A DNA stretch of 64,000 nucleotides from T3Sed10-241 sp036751905. Lineage in GTDB: Bacteria > Bacteroidota > Bacteroidia > Flavobacteriales_D > Cryomorphaceae. Numbering within the stretch: the stretch's first letter is position 1; every line of letters starts with the position of its first letter. Below are positions 26,803-34,526 of the stretch, in pieces. Location: the NCBI GenBank assembly GCA_036751905.1, contig DAIOTP010000003.1, forward strand, positions 3,773-67,772, written 5' to 3'. The notes beneath the pieces were generated by a model. It did no database searches and was not told the DNA's origin. It saw only the letters and a program-made list of their open reading frames with translations. The translations under genes and the position numbers were made by a program.

Positions 26803-26902
26803 GATAATGATCACAAAGTATCGACGTCCATGCAAGCGCAAAACGGAATTCTTAATTTAAAGATAACACTGGCAGAGATACCCTTAAAAAAACAGCATGC
26901 TG

Positions 26903-26939
26903 AAAAAAAAACACTCCAAGGAAGATTGCCCTTGGAGTG
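26903..26939 (-). terminator. Rho-independent terminator (minus strand)
   Basis: A perfect 10-bp stem (CACTCCAAGG with CCTTGGAGTG) around an 8-base loop is followed on the minus strand by nine T. It ends transcription of the small secreted protein gene at 26977-27444 and insulates the operon downstream. Confidence 0.82.
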
Positions 26940-26976
26940 AAATTCAATTGTGCGATCTAAAACAGACGCATTCCCC

Positions 26977-27444
26977 CTATTTTTCAACCAAAAAGGGCAA
27001 ATTGTCTGAAAGAATCAATCGGATAGTAGCATGAATATGCCTGTCAAGTTGAAGGAACTTAGCGGCGTCGGTTGCTGAAGTGGCCTTTTTGAACTGTGCG
27101 AAATACTTCCTGTGCAGCTTGGATAAGGCAGCATCGGCAGCAATGGTGCGGCGTGCCAGATCTTCTGCTTTGGCATCGGTCATGGTGTCATAATTCTCCA
27201 GATATTCATTGATGATCTGAAGGCGCTCCCTGGCTGCAGCGCGGCGCTCATTTTCATAAGCGCGGTATACGTTCCAAAATGCTTCTGACTTGTCGCCCGA
27301 AAGCTGCATGGCCTCACGCACAAGGGCTTCCTTTTCCATACCAAAAGCGGATTGGATCAGTGTAACTTCATCAGAAACGGTTTGTGCGGTGATGCTGTTG
27401 CCAATCATCAAAAACGCCGCAAGGATTAATGTTAGGTTTTTCAT
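26977..27444 (-). CDS. Small secreted helical protein, function unknown
   Basis: A 155-residue exported protein: signal peptide (MKNLTLILAAFLMIGNSITA) and a mature part predicted all-helical and rich in Ala, Glu and Arg (YRAYENERRAAARERLQIIN). There is no catalytic motif. The layout of long amphipathic helices recalls small periplasmic Spy/CpxP-like or adaptor proteins, but I see no LTxxQ motif and do not claim that family. I use the ATG at 27444, the start of the signal peptide. It is a single-gene unit with its own terminator. Confidence 0.75.
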   Translation of the reverse strand: MKNLTLILAAFLMIGNSITAQTVSDEVTLIQSAFGMEKEALVREAMQLSGDKSEAFWNVYRAYENERRAAARERLQIINEYLENYDTMTDAKAEDLARRTIAADAALSKLHRKYFAQFKKATSATDAAKFLQLDRHIHATIRLILSDNLPFLVEK

Positions 27445-27670
27445 GGTGTTTATTTTAGGCCGCAAAGATCAATAAATCAAGCGAACCTAAATACGAAGTG
27501 ACAAAAAATGCTGAGCGTCCTTGTTTCATTTTTCAATCGCTTGTTGCAACTCTCAAAAACAACGACATTTCATGCTTTTCTATGCGTGCTTCCCTCAGGA
27601 AAATTCCCCCTTCTGCATTGGCCCTGCATAGCCCAAGACATTTGCATTATCTTAGCCCAAATTTCACGGA

Positions 27671-28408
27671 TTGAGCCAAGGCATTGTCATAATTCCCACA
27701 TACAACGAAAGTGCAAATATTGAAACGGTGATTACCAAGGTAATGCATCTTGACAACCATTTTCACATCCTTGTAGTTGACGACAGTTCGCCCGATGGCA
27801 CCGCAGCCATCGTGGAAGGATTGCGCAACAAATGGCCCGGGCGCCTTCATTTGCTTAACCGCGACACAAAAGATGGACTCGGAAGGGCTTACATAGCGGG
27901 TTTCAGGTGGTGCCTTGACCATGACTACCTTTACATCTTCGAGATGGATGCAGATATGTCGCACAACCCCAATGATTTACCCCGATTGCTGGAACCCTGT
28001 GCCGCTGGACGCGCCCACATGAGTATAGGCTCGCGCTATATGCGTGGTGGCCGTGTAAGCAATTGGCCCATGGGCAGGGTTCTGATCAGTTATTTTGCAT
28101 CGATGTATGTACGCATCATACTTATGATCAATGTAATGGACGCTACAGCTGGCTTCGTGTGCTACCGCCGCGAAGTGCTGGAAAATATTGATCTTGAAAA
28201 AATCAAATTCGTGGGCTATGCGTTCCAGATTGAAATGAAATACGCCACAGTAAAACAAGGATACACCCTGGAGGAAGTTCCCATTACGTTTATTGACAGA
28301 CAGTTAGGAACCAGCAAAATGAATATGGGCATATTTAAAGAAGCCTTCCTGGGAGTGCTTAAAATGCGTTTCAGACACAAAGTAGATTATGCCAAACGTA
28401 CTGATTAA
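27671..28408 (+). CDS. Polyprenol monophosphomannose synthase (GT2, DPM1-like)
   Basis: A 245-residue glycosyltransferase family 2 enzyme. It has IIPTYNESANIETVI, VVDDSSPDGTA, the DxD metal motif in FEMDADMSHNP (Asp93, Asp95), and SIGSRYMRGGRVSNWPMGR. These are the marks of dolichol/polyprenol-phosphate mannose synthases that move mannose from GDP-mannose to a lipid carrier. One short hydrophobic segment (LISYFASMYVRIILMINVMD) may touch the membrane; there is no long C-terminal transmembrane domain. The start is TTG, with a near-match -7 element (TATCTTAG) at 27648-27655. It overlaps the following dihydroorotase gene by 20 bases. Confidence 0.9.
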   Translation: MSQGIVIIPTYNESANIETVITKVMHLDNHFHILVVDDSSPDGTAAIVEGLRNKWPGRLHLLNRDTKDGLGRAYIAGFRWCLDHDYLYIFEMDADMSHNPNDLPRLLEPCAAGRAHMSIGSRYMRGGRVSNWPMGRVLISYFASMYVRIILMINVMDATAGFVCYRREVLENIDLEKIKFVGYAFQIEMKYATVKQGYTLEEVPITFIDRQLGTSKMNMGIFKEAFLGVLKMRFRHKVDYAKRTD

Positions 28409-29726
28409 AGGAGCTACCATCATCAATGAAGGTACCCGAACCACAGCTGACCTTTATATAGAGGGTGAACGCATTTCCAAAATAGGGCATGACCTGCCTG
28501 TGCTCCCCCATACAGACATAGTCAATGCCAAAGGCCTTTACCTACTGCCAGGACTGATCGACGATCAGGTTCACTTCCGCGAGCCAGGCCTTACCCACAA
28601 AGCTGACATACGGACTGAAAGCAGGGCCGCCGTAGCCGGAGGAATCACCAGCTTCATGGAAATGCCAAATACAGTGCCCAATACCTTGACCCAAGAGCTG
28701 CTCGAGCAAAAATACCAGCGTGCCTCAGAGGTGTCGGTGGCCAACTATTCCTTCTTCATGGGTGCAGGCAATGACAACCTCAATGAGGTATACAAAACCG
28801 ACCCCAGAAATGTATGCGGAGTCAAAGTATTCATGGGAAGCTCAACCGGCAACATGCTGGTTGACAATACAACCACGCTCGAAGGCATATTTCGCGAAAG
28901 CCCAACGCTGATTGCCACCCACTGTGAAGATGAGGAGACTATACAGAGCAATACAGCAGCCTTTCGGCAAAAATACGGCGAGCAGGTTCCCATTGCCGCC
29001 CATCCCTTGATACGCTCGGCCGAAGCGTGCTACCGCAGCTCATCCATGGCTGTGGAGCTGGCCGAAAAACATGGTGCGCGCCTCCACATTCTCCATATCA
29101 GTACAGCCCGCGAGCTTTCACTTTTTCGCAATGACATTCCCCTTTCGGCAAAAAAAATTACCGCCGAAGCCTGCATCCACCACCTTTGGTTCACCGACGC
29201 TGACTATGAACGCAAGGGCACCTTCATCAAATGGAACCCCGCTGTAAAGACAGCCCATGACCGCGAGATGATACGGCAAGCAGTCAATGAAAACCGCATT
29301 GACGTGATAGCCACCGACCATGCGCCCCACACCATCGCCGAAAAAAACCAAAGCTATTTCAAAGCACCCAGCGGAGGCCCACTTGTGCAACACGCATTGC
29401 CCGCATTGCTTGAGTTGATGCACCAAGGGGTATTCAGCCTCGAAACCATCGTGCAGAAAACAAGCCACAGCGTGGCCGACCTGTTCCAAATTCATAAGCG
29501 CGGCTACATCCGTGAAGACTACTTTGCTGACCTCGTTCTGGTTGATCTTGAGCGCTCCATGGAAGTGAAACGCGAAGATGTACTGTACAAGTGCGGTTGG
29601 AGCCCTTTCGAGGGTGATACTTTTCGGAGCAGCGTGGTGGGAACTTTCGTCAATGGACGCATGGTATACAAGGAAGGCAAGGTTTTTGATGAAGTAAAAG
29701 GACAGCGCTTACGCTTCGATCGATGA
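28389..29726 (+). CDS. Dihydroorotase family amidohydrolase
   Basis: A 445-residue class I dihydroorotase-like enzyme of pyrimidine synthesis. Most active-site residues are present: GVKVFMGSS (Lys146), ATHCED (His178), LHILHIS (His236) and IATDHAPH (Asp310). The first metal motif, usually DxHxHFREPG, reads DDQVHFREPG (residues 58-67), so the first His is a Gln (Gln60) while His62 stays. As far as I recall this variant is common in Bacteroidota. It is better preserved than the copy at 6106-7383 and is the likelier functional enzyme. It overlaps its neighbours on both sides, as in an operon. Confidence 0.87.
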   Translation: MPNVLIKGATIINEGTRTTADLYIEGERISKIGHDLPVLPHTDIVNAKGLYLLPGLIDDQVHFREPGLTHKADIRTESRAAVAGGITSFMEMPNTVPNTLTQELLEQKYQRASEVSVANYSFFMGAGNDNLNEVYKTDPRNVCGVKVFMGSSTGNMLVDNTTTLEGIFRESPTLIATHCEDEETIQSNTAAFRQKYGEQVPIAAHPLIRSAEACYRSSSMAVELAEKHGARLHILHISTARELSLFRNDIPLSAKKITAEACIHHLWFTDADYERKGTFIKWNPAVKTAHDREMIRQAVNENRIDVIATDHAPHTIAEKNQSYFKAPSGGPLVQHALPALLELMHQGVFSLETIVQKTSHSVADLFQIHKRGYIREDYFADLVLVDLERSMEVKREDVLYKCGWSPFEGDTFRSSVVGTFVNGRMVYKEGKVFDEVKGQRLRFDR

Positions 29727-30214
29727 AAAATAAATACTTATTTCAGGCCTTTGCACTATTGCTGCTTTTGCTTCCAGCATGCGGTGAAAAGGAAGAAAAA
29801 AGGCCAGATGACCTGCTCCCGGAACCCACCTTCATCAACCTGATGATCGAAGTGCAACTGGCCGAAGGAATAAAGACCCAGTTTATGCACAGCAAAAATG
29901 CCCAATACAACCTCGGCGAAGCACTTTACAGTGAATTCCTTGAACGGCACGGGGTAAGTCAGGAGGACTTTCTGAATACCTTTAAGTATTACCAAGAGCG
30001 ACCTCACCTTTTCGAAAAAGTGTACGAGCAGGTACTTGACAGCCTCAGCACCATGGAAGGCGCCATCAAAAAAGAATTTGCTACATCGACAAAATCAGAT
30101 ACCTCAAGCACACCGAGCTACAGTCCTGACATGGCCAATCCACAATCAGCACTCGAGCGGTACGCCATACCATCTGTCAATCAAGCCGACTCCACGCTGA
30201 AAAAAGCCCGATAA
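29723..30214 (+). CDS. DUF4296 lipoprotein
   Basis: A 163-residue lipoprotein: signal sequence MKNKYLFQAFALLLLLLPAC with the lipobox Cys at residue 20, followed by a charged stretch. The body (LMIEVQLAEGIKTQFMHS, YSEFLERHGVSQEDFLNTF, YYQERPHLFEKVYEQVLD) matches DUF4296, a Bacteroidota family of unknown role often found beside a dihydroorotase gene. The ATG overlaps the upstream stop by 4 bases. The 3' end overlaps the convergent SDR gene by 34 bases. Confidence 0.85.
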   Translation: MKNKYLFQAFALLLLLLPACGEKEEKRPDDLLPEPTFINLMIEVQLAEGIKTQFMHSKNAQYNLGEALYSEFLERHGVSQEDFLNTFKYYQERPHLFEKVYEQVLDSLSTMEGAIKKEFATSTKSDTSSTPSYSPDMANPQSALERYAIPSVNQADSTLKKAR

Positions 30215-31191
30215 TACGCCAGCGATTCCTCGGGTTGTATGAATGCTATGCCAAGTGCTTGTTGTACTTTGCCAGTATCGTATTGCAATGAAAGTGATGC
30301 GTTTCGTGTGGTTTCACGGGTCAGTGTAGGTTTCGCACCTTGCATCCCAGCCCAGAGTGCTGCCAATGGCCAGGCCATTTGCAGCATCCATGGCTTTACC
30401 GCGAGGCGCGGCGGCTTGTTGCCATAAATGTGCGCTGCCCGATCGAGCAAATGTTTGTAAGGCACAGTCCTCGCGCTGACCAGGTAACGTTCGTTGCTCA
30501 GATCGCTGTCCATCAATGCTATGCTTATGGCCGATACATCACGTACATCCACTATACCCGCAGCGCCCTGCGGATAGTAAGGCACCCCCTTGCTCAAGAG
30601 GTCCATCAAGACACCACTGCTTTGTTGTGCCTTGGCTGGACCGAGTATCACCGAAGGATTCACAATGATGCAGGGCATCCCCTCAGCAGCTCCGCGCCAT
30701 ACTTCACGTTCTGAAAGGTACTTGCTCAGTCCGTATACGGAACGGGAAGTGCGCTTGCTCCATGGAGTATTTTCATTGGCAGCCCCTTCCAAAGGCTTGC
30801 CTATAGCAGCCACGGAGCTGATGTGGCAAAACTTCCGCACTCCTGCCTCCAAGGCAATATTCACCACATTGGCAGTACCATCGCGGTTGATGGCCATCAT
30901 CGCCGCAGCATCGCCCGGTGCGTACGACACCAGTGCAGCTGTGTGGTACACCATGTCAACTCCCCTAAGTGCTTGCTCGAGCGCGTACACATCCAGCACG
31001 TCGCCCTCGTGCCAGTGTATTTTTGCGTAAAGCGCTTCAGCACGTTCAGGATGGTAGAACCGGAATACCTGGCGCACAAATTCCTTGTCGCTGCCTACAC
31101 GGTGCAAGGCGCGCACCTCATGGCCTGCCATAAGCAAATCAAACACGAGGCGGGTGCCCACTATTCCTGTGCTGCCGGTAACGAGAATCAC
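30181..31191 (-). CDS. NAD-dependent epimerase/dehydratase (extended SDR)
   Basis: A 336-residue Rossmann-fold protein. The nucleotide motif is TGSTGIVG (residues 5-12). DMVYHTAALVSY and the catalytic YGLSK (YxxxK) mark an extended short-chain dehydrogenase of the sugar-epimerase or dihydroflavonol-reductase type. The substrate is not visible from sequence. The start is GTG, only 4 bases after a TAACTTCG element, which suggests leaderless initiation. The 34-base overlap with the convergent DUF4296 gene is unusual but both frames look real. Confidence 0.86.
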   Translation of the reverse strand: MILVTGSTGIVGTRLVFDLLMAGHEVRALHRVGSDKEFVRQVFRFYHPERAEALYAKIHWHEGDVLDVYALEQALRGVDMVYHTAALVSYAPGDAAAMMAINRDGTANVVNIALEAGVRKFCHISSVAAIGKPLEGAANENTPWSKRTSRSVYGLSKYLSEREVWRGAAEGMPCIIVNPSVILGPAKAQQSSGVLMDLLSKGVPYYPQGAAGIVDVRDVSAISIALMDSDLSNERYLVSARTVPYKHLLDRAAHIYGNKPPRLAVKPWMLQMAWPLAALWAGMQGAKPTLTRETTRNASLSLQYDTGKVQQALGIAFIQPEESLAYYRAFFSVESA

Positions 31192-31195
31192 GGGG

Positions 31196-31203
31196 CGAAG
31201 TTA
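31196..31203 (-). promoter_or_regulatory. Variant -7 element TAACTTCG, leaderless spacing
   Basis: One mismatch to TAnnTTTG. It ends 4 bases before the GTG start of the SDR gene at 31191. Confidence 0.42.
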
Positions 31204-31281
31204 GCTTAAAATGCAGGCTCCCGGCGGCATGGGTTTTCAAAATGGATAAGGCATGTACAATCAAAGTGCGTTGCCCATGCA

Positions 31282-31770
31282 CTATTCCATCTGAATAATT
31301 TGCTGCAAAGGCACCATATCCTCAAAATCCCATTTGTGGCAAAAGCGCTGTGGGGGTCCTGCCATCTCTCTAGATTTCATTTTGGAGGCACCTTGGGTCA
31401 CATTTACCTCCAGGCCCGCATCCTGCTGGTTAATAAGGAATTCATGTACCATCTCCAAATCCAAACTTGGAACTTTCACGACTTTGGTAAACCTTTTGCC
31501 CTCATCGGAGGTGGATAGCTCCCATACCACATGGTTTGCGCGGGCCGACTTTAGCAGGCTTTCAAAATCCAGTCCGTCACCACATGCACTCTCGAGCTTG
31601 CCAACTACAATGGCTGAGTCCTTGCTCACGCACAGCCACTCAACGTAACGATTTTCATCATTTTCGTAACAGTAGCATTGAAACTCCTGGCAATATGCAC
31701 TTAAGCAACTAAATGCTCCAAGTGCTCCTACCAAAAAGAGCTTTGGGCAATGGTTGTCTAAATTGATCAT
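31282..31770 (-). CDS. Secreted protein of unknown function
   Basis: A 162-residue protein with an N-terminal hydrophobic signal (KLFLVGALGAFSCLSAYC). The mature part has several cysteines near its start (QEFQCYCYENDENRYVEWLC), suggesting disulfides in the periplasm or outside. The middle is KRFTKVVKVPSLDLEMVHEF. I recognise no family. It lies beside another small secreted unknown (31884-32303) in a loose pair, with a terminator between them, so they are separate units. It may be lineage-specific. Confidence 0.62.
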   Translation of the reverse strand: MINLDNHCPKLFLVGALGAFSCLSAYCQEFQCYCYENDENRYVEWLCVSKDSAIVVGKLESACGDGLDFESLLKSARANHVVWELSTSDEGKRFTKVVKVPSLDLEMVHEFLINQQDAGLEVNVTQGASKMKSREMAGPPQRFCHKWDFEDMVPLQQIIQME

Positions 31771-31814
31771 AACTGAGATGAAAAGGTGAGAAAATGATTG
31801 AGGCGCCAGACTTT

Positions 31815-31860
31815 AAAAAAGATCTACCCTCGGAATAACATGTTATTCAGAAGATAGACC
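31815..31860 (-). terminator. Strong terminator hairpin with palindromic core
   Basis: On the minus strand, bases 31860-31821 fold into one near-perfect stem of about 20 bp. Its core is the palindrome GAATAACATGTTATTC, with one mismatch and three G-T pairs outside, then six T. It terminates the gene at 31884-32303. Confidence 0.72.
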
Positions 31861-31883
31861 ATGAATAAAGTTAAAAATACTGA

Positions 31884-32303
31884 TCAGCGTTTCCTTGCCC
31901 AATCTAATATTTGTTCGCGAAATTCTGAATTTGCCGCAAGGCGTGCCCTAAGATCTCCGGGAGATTCTCGATCATTAGTGATGTCGTGGATTTCGATTGG
32001 GCCGGGCTCCCCTCCTATCTGTCGGGCACAGTCACCAACAATAAAAGTACCCCACTCCAACAATGAAACTTGTTCCTTATCTTCCATAAAAACCAAAGCC
32101 AAACCTGTATAGCATACCGGCCTTACAGTATCTACGAAATGTACTTCCATCCAAATCTTGTACAATGCCTCGGGATTTCCCAAGGTGTCGTGCTGTACAG
32201 TGGTTGATTCAACTGGTGGTTGGGCTTTGTAATCAAGGTTTCCAAACGTTGGGAATGCCAAAGCAACCAGCATCGCAGTGCAAAAAATAAGCGTTCTCAT
32301 CAT
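31884..32303 (-). CDS. Secreted protein of unknown function
   Basis: A 139-residue exported protein. The signal peptide is MMRTLIFCTAMLVALAFPTFG (cleavage near GNLD), with alternative ATGs at 32327, 32303 and 32300. The mature part includes IWMEVHFVDTVRPVCYTGLA and WGTFIVGDCARQIGGEPGPI and ends in charged helix RARLAANSEFREQILDWARK. Two Cys could pair. I recognise no domain. Its upstream region carries a run of 17 A and is shared with the divergent glgE promoter. Confidence 0.62.
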   Translation of the reverse strand: MMRTLIFCTAMLVALAFPTFGNLDYKAQPPVESTTVQHDTLGNPEALYKIWMEVHFVDTVRPVCYTGLALVFMEDKEQVSLLEWGTFIVGDCARQIGGEPGPIEIHDITNDRESPGDLRARLAANSEFREQILDWARKR

Positions 32304-32378
32304 CTTAACAAAGCGTTGGTTAAACAATGAATTGAATAATCTTCATCAATGGCTGCAGCAATGATTTTTAGATAGCTC

Positions 32379-32395
32379 AAAAAAAAAAAAAAAAA
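32379..32395. repeat. Homopolymer of 17 A
   Basis: Seventeen A in a row in the 258-base region between the divergent secreted-protein gene and glgE. The same region holds a tentative glgE promoter and nothing else I can support. The length may be affected by sequencing error. Confidence 0.85.
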
Positions 32396-32529
32396 TTCGA
32401 CACCACAAAATTTTTTGGGTTCAATTTCAGCCAACTTTGCTCTAAGCGCTAAGGTATTCCGGCCATCATAGCAGGCACTGCACGGGTCAAGCCATGCCCC
32501 CCTGCGACGCAAAATGATGGACAGATATG

Positions 32530-32555
32530 TTGACAACGCAATTTTGGTAAATTAG
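32530..32555 (+). promoter_or_regulatory. Tentative glgE operon promoter
   Basis: TTGAC at 32530 and TAAATTAG (two mismatches or one by relaxed TAnnTTnG) at 32548-32555, 15 bases apart, ending 30 bases before the ATG. This is a weak match; no better element is visible before glgE. Confidence 0.3.
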
Positions 32556-32585
32556 CCGCTTCAAAGTGTAAACTGTACAATTACT

Positions 32586-34523
32586 ATGGAAGAAATGCGC
32601 CACCGTGCTGTAATCGAGAATGTAAATCCAAGCCTTGATGGAGGCTTATTTGCTGTAAAGCGCATAGAAGGCGAGGTAGTGCGCATCACTGCCGACGTAT
32701 TTGGCGACGGCCACGATGTGGTAAATGCCTGGCTGTACGTGAAACACAACAGTGAACGCAAGTATAGGGCCCATACCATGCAGGCCCAGGTGAACGACTT
32801 GTGGACCGGAAGTTTTGTTGCGGAGAAGGTAGGTCAGTACCAATACTACATTGAAGCATGGATGGATTATGCGCTCAATTGGCAGCATGAACTTGACCGC
32901 AAGGTAAAGGGAGGGCAACATGTGAACGTGGAATTGCTGGATGGTGTGCAATACCTGAAGCACCTGAAGCCCAAGGATGCCACCCAAAAGAAGTTGATCA
33001 AAGATTGTGCTGCTGCCTTTACCGATGAAAGCCGCTACACGGAAGCTGTTGGTCTTGCGACCTCTGAAGCACTTAAGGAATTGTTCCAGACATTTCCTTA
33101 CCAAACATTCACTTCGCGCAGCGCCGAATACCCTGTGTGGGTGGACCGCAAAAAGGCCATGTTCAGCACATGGTATGAGTTTTTTCCACGCAGCAGCGGG
33201 CACGATCCCAGCATTCACGGCACCTTCAGGGATGCCGCTAAGCGCCTGCCCTACGTAGCCGAAATGGGATTTGACGTGGTGTACTTCCCTCCCATACACC
33301 CCATAGGCGAGGTAAACCGCAAAGGGAAAAACAATGCAACCACAGCACAACCCGATGACGTAGGCAGCCCATGGGCCATCGGCTCAAAGCTGGGCGGCCA
33401 CAAAGACATCAACCCTGCACTGGGCACCCTTGACGATTTCAAGACCTTCATTGCCGAGGCCAATGAAATGGGCATAGAAGTGGCCATGGACTTTGCCTTG
33501 CAGTGCGCTCCGGACCATCCTTATGTGAAGGCCCATCCCAAGTGGTTTCGCTGGAGGCCCGACGGCAGCGTACAATACGCAGAAAATCCGCCAAAAAAGT
33601 ACCAGGACATCTTGCCCATCTACTTCGAAAATGAAGACTGGCAAAACCTTTGGAATGAGCTGCTGAGCATTGTGACGTACTGGATAGGACACGGCGTGAA
33701 AATATTTCGGGTGGACAACCCGCACACAAAGCCTTTCAAATTTTGGAAGTGGCTCATTGCCAATATTCGGGAGAAAAATCCTGAGATAATTTTCCTCTCA
33801 GAGGCCTTCACCCGGCCCAAAATCATGCACCAGCTTGCCAAAGCAGGCTTCACACACAGCTACACCTACTTTACCTGGCGCAATGACAAGGCGGAACTCA
33901 TGCAGTACATGGAAGAGTTGAGCAGCGACCCTTCCCAACAGTATTTCCGCCCCAACTTTTGGCCCAATACGCCCGACATATTGCCCTACGAATTGCAGCA
34001 GCCCAATGAAGCGACTTTCATGGCGCGGTTTTTCATGGCGGCCACCCTCAGCAGCAATTATGGCATGTATGGCCCTGTGTATGAAAACATGCTCTACCAA
34101 GCCGTTCCGGGCAAAGAAGAGTACCTCGATTCAGAGAAATACGAGGTGACCCGCCATGTGTGGGATACCCGAGGTAAGCTCAAAATGGTGATCCGAACCA
34201 TCAACCACATCCGTAAACACCATCCGGCGCTTCAACAAACGTACAACTATATACCCTGCGCCGTTGACAATGGACAGCTCATGGCATGGCTCAAAAGCGA
34301 TGGAAACGGCGACCACCTGCTTATGGTTGTCAATCTTGACCCACACCACACGCAGTCCGGTGTGGTAAAAGTACCTTTGCACGCCATCGGTTTGCCGGGA
34401 GATGCCTCCTATGTAGTGCAAGATCTTATAACACAGGCTGCATATCCATGGCGCGGTGAATACAATTTTGTGGAACTCAACCCACATGTGCTGCCATTTC
34501 ACCTGTTTCACATACGCCTCTAA
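32586..34523 (+). CDS. glgE: Alpha-1,4-glucan:maltose-1-phosphate maltosyltransferase
   Basis: A 645-residue GH13 enzyme that adds maltose from maltose 1-phosphate to a growing alpha-1,4-glucan in the cytoplasm. Its N-terminal beta domain (residues 1-120) is followed by the TIM barrel. The nucleophile Asp377 is in IFRVDNPHTKPFKFW, Glu406 in IIFLSEAFTRP, and a third acid Asp464 in PNTPDILP. FSTWYEFFPRSSG and FPPIHPIGEVNRKGKNN are GlgE-specific. The length is typical. It opens a tight cluster with maltokinase (3 bases on) and GlgB, so storage glucan here is probably made from maltose 1-phosphate rather than only from ADP-glucose. Confidence 0.96.
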   Translation: MEEMRHRAVIENVNPSLDGGLFAVKRIEGEVVRITADVFGDGHDVVNAWLYVKHNSERKYRAHTMQAQVNDLWTGSFVAEKVGQYQYYIEAWMDYALNWQHELDRKVKGGQHVNVELLDGVQYLKHLKPKDATQKKLIKDCAAAFTDESRYTEAVGLATSEALKELFQTFPYQTFTSRSAEYPVWVDRKKAMFSTWYEFFPRSSGHDPSIHGTFRDAAKRLPYVAEMGFDVVYFPPIHPIGEVNRKGKNNATTAQPDDVGSPWAIGSKLGGHKDINPALGTLDDFKTFIAEANEMGIEVAMDFALQCAPDHPYVKAHPKWFRWRPDGSVQYAENPPKKYQDILPIYFENEDWQNLWNELLSIVTYWIGHGVKIFRVDNPHTKPFKFWKWLIANIREKNPEIIFLSEAFTRPKIMHQLAKAGFTHSYTYFTWRNDKAELMQYMEELSSDPSQQYFRPNFWPNTPDILPYELQQPNEATFMARFFMAATLSSNYGMYGPVYENMLYQAVPGKEEYLDSEKYEVTRHVWDTRGKLKMVIRTINHIRKHHPALQQTYNYIPCAVDNGQLMAWLKSDGNGDHLLMVVNLDPHHTQSGVVKVPLHAIGLPGDASYVVQDLITQAAYPWRGEYNFVELNPHVLPFHLFHIRL

Positions 34524-34526
34524 GCC

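Noticed and set aside
27508..27723. Small plus-strand gene upstream of the mannose synthase gene
   Set aside because: No domain, no signal peptide, and it overlaps the start of the glycosyltransferase gene in another frame.
31833..31848. Palindrome GAATAACATGTTATTC as an operator site
   Set aside because: It is the core of a longer 20-bp stem followed by a T run after a stop codon, so a terminator explains it better.
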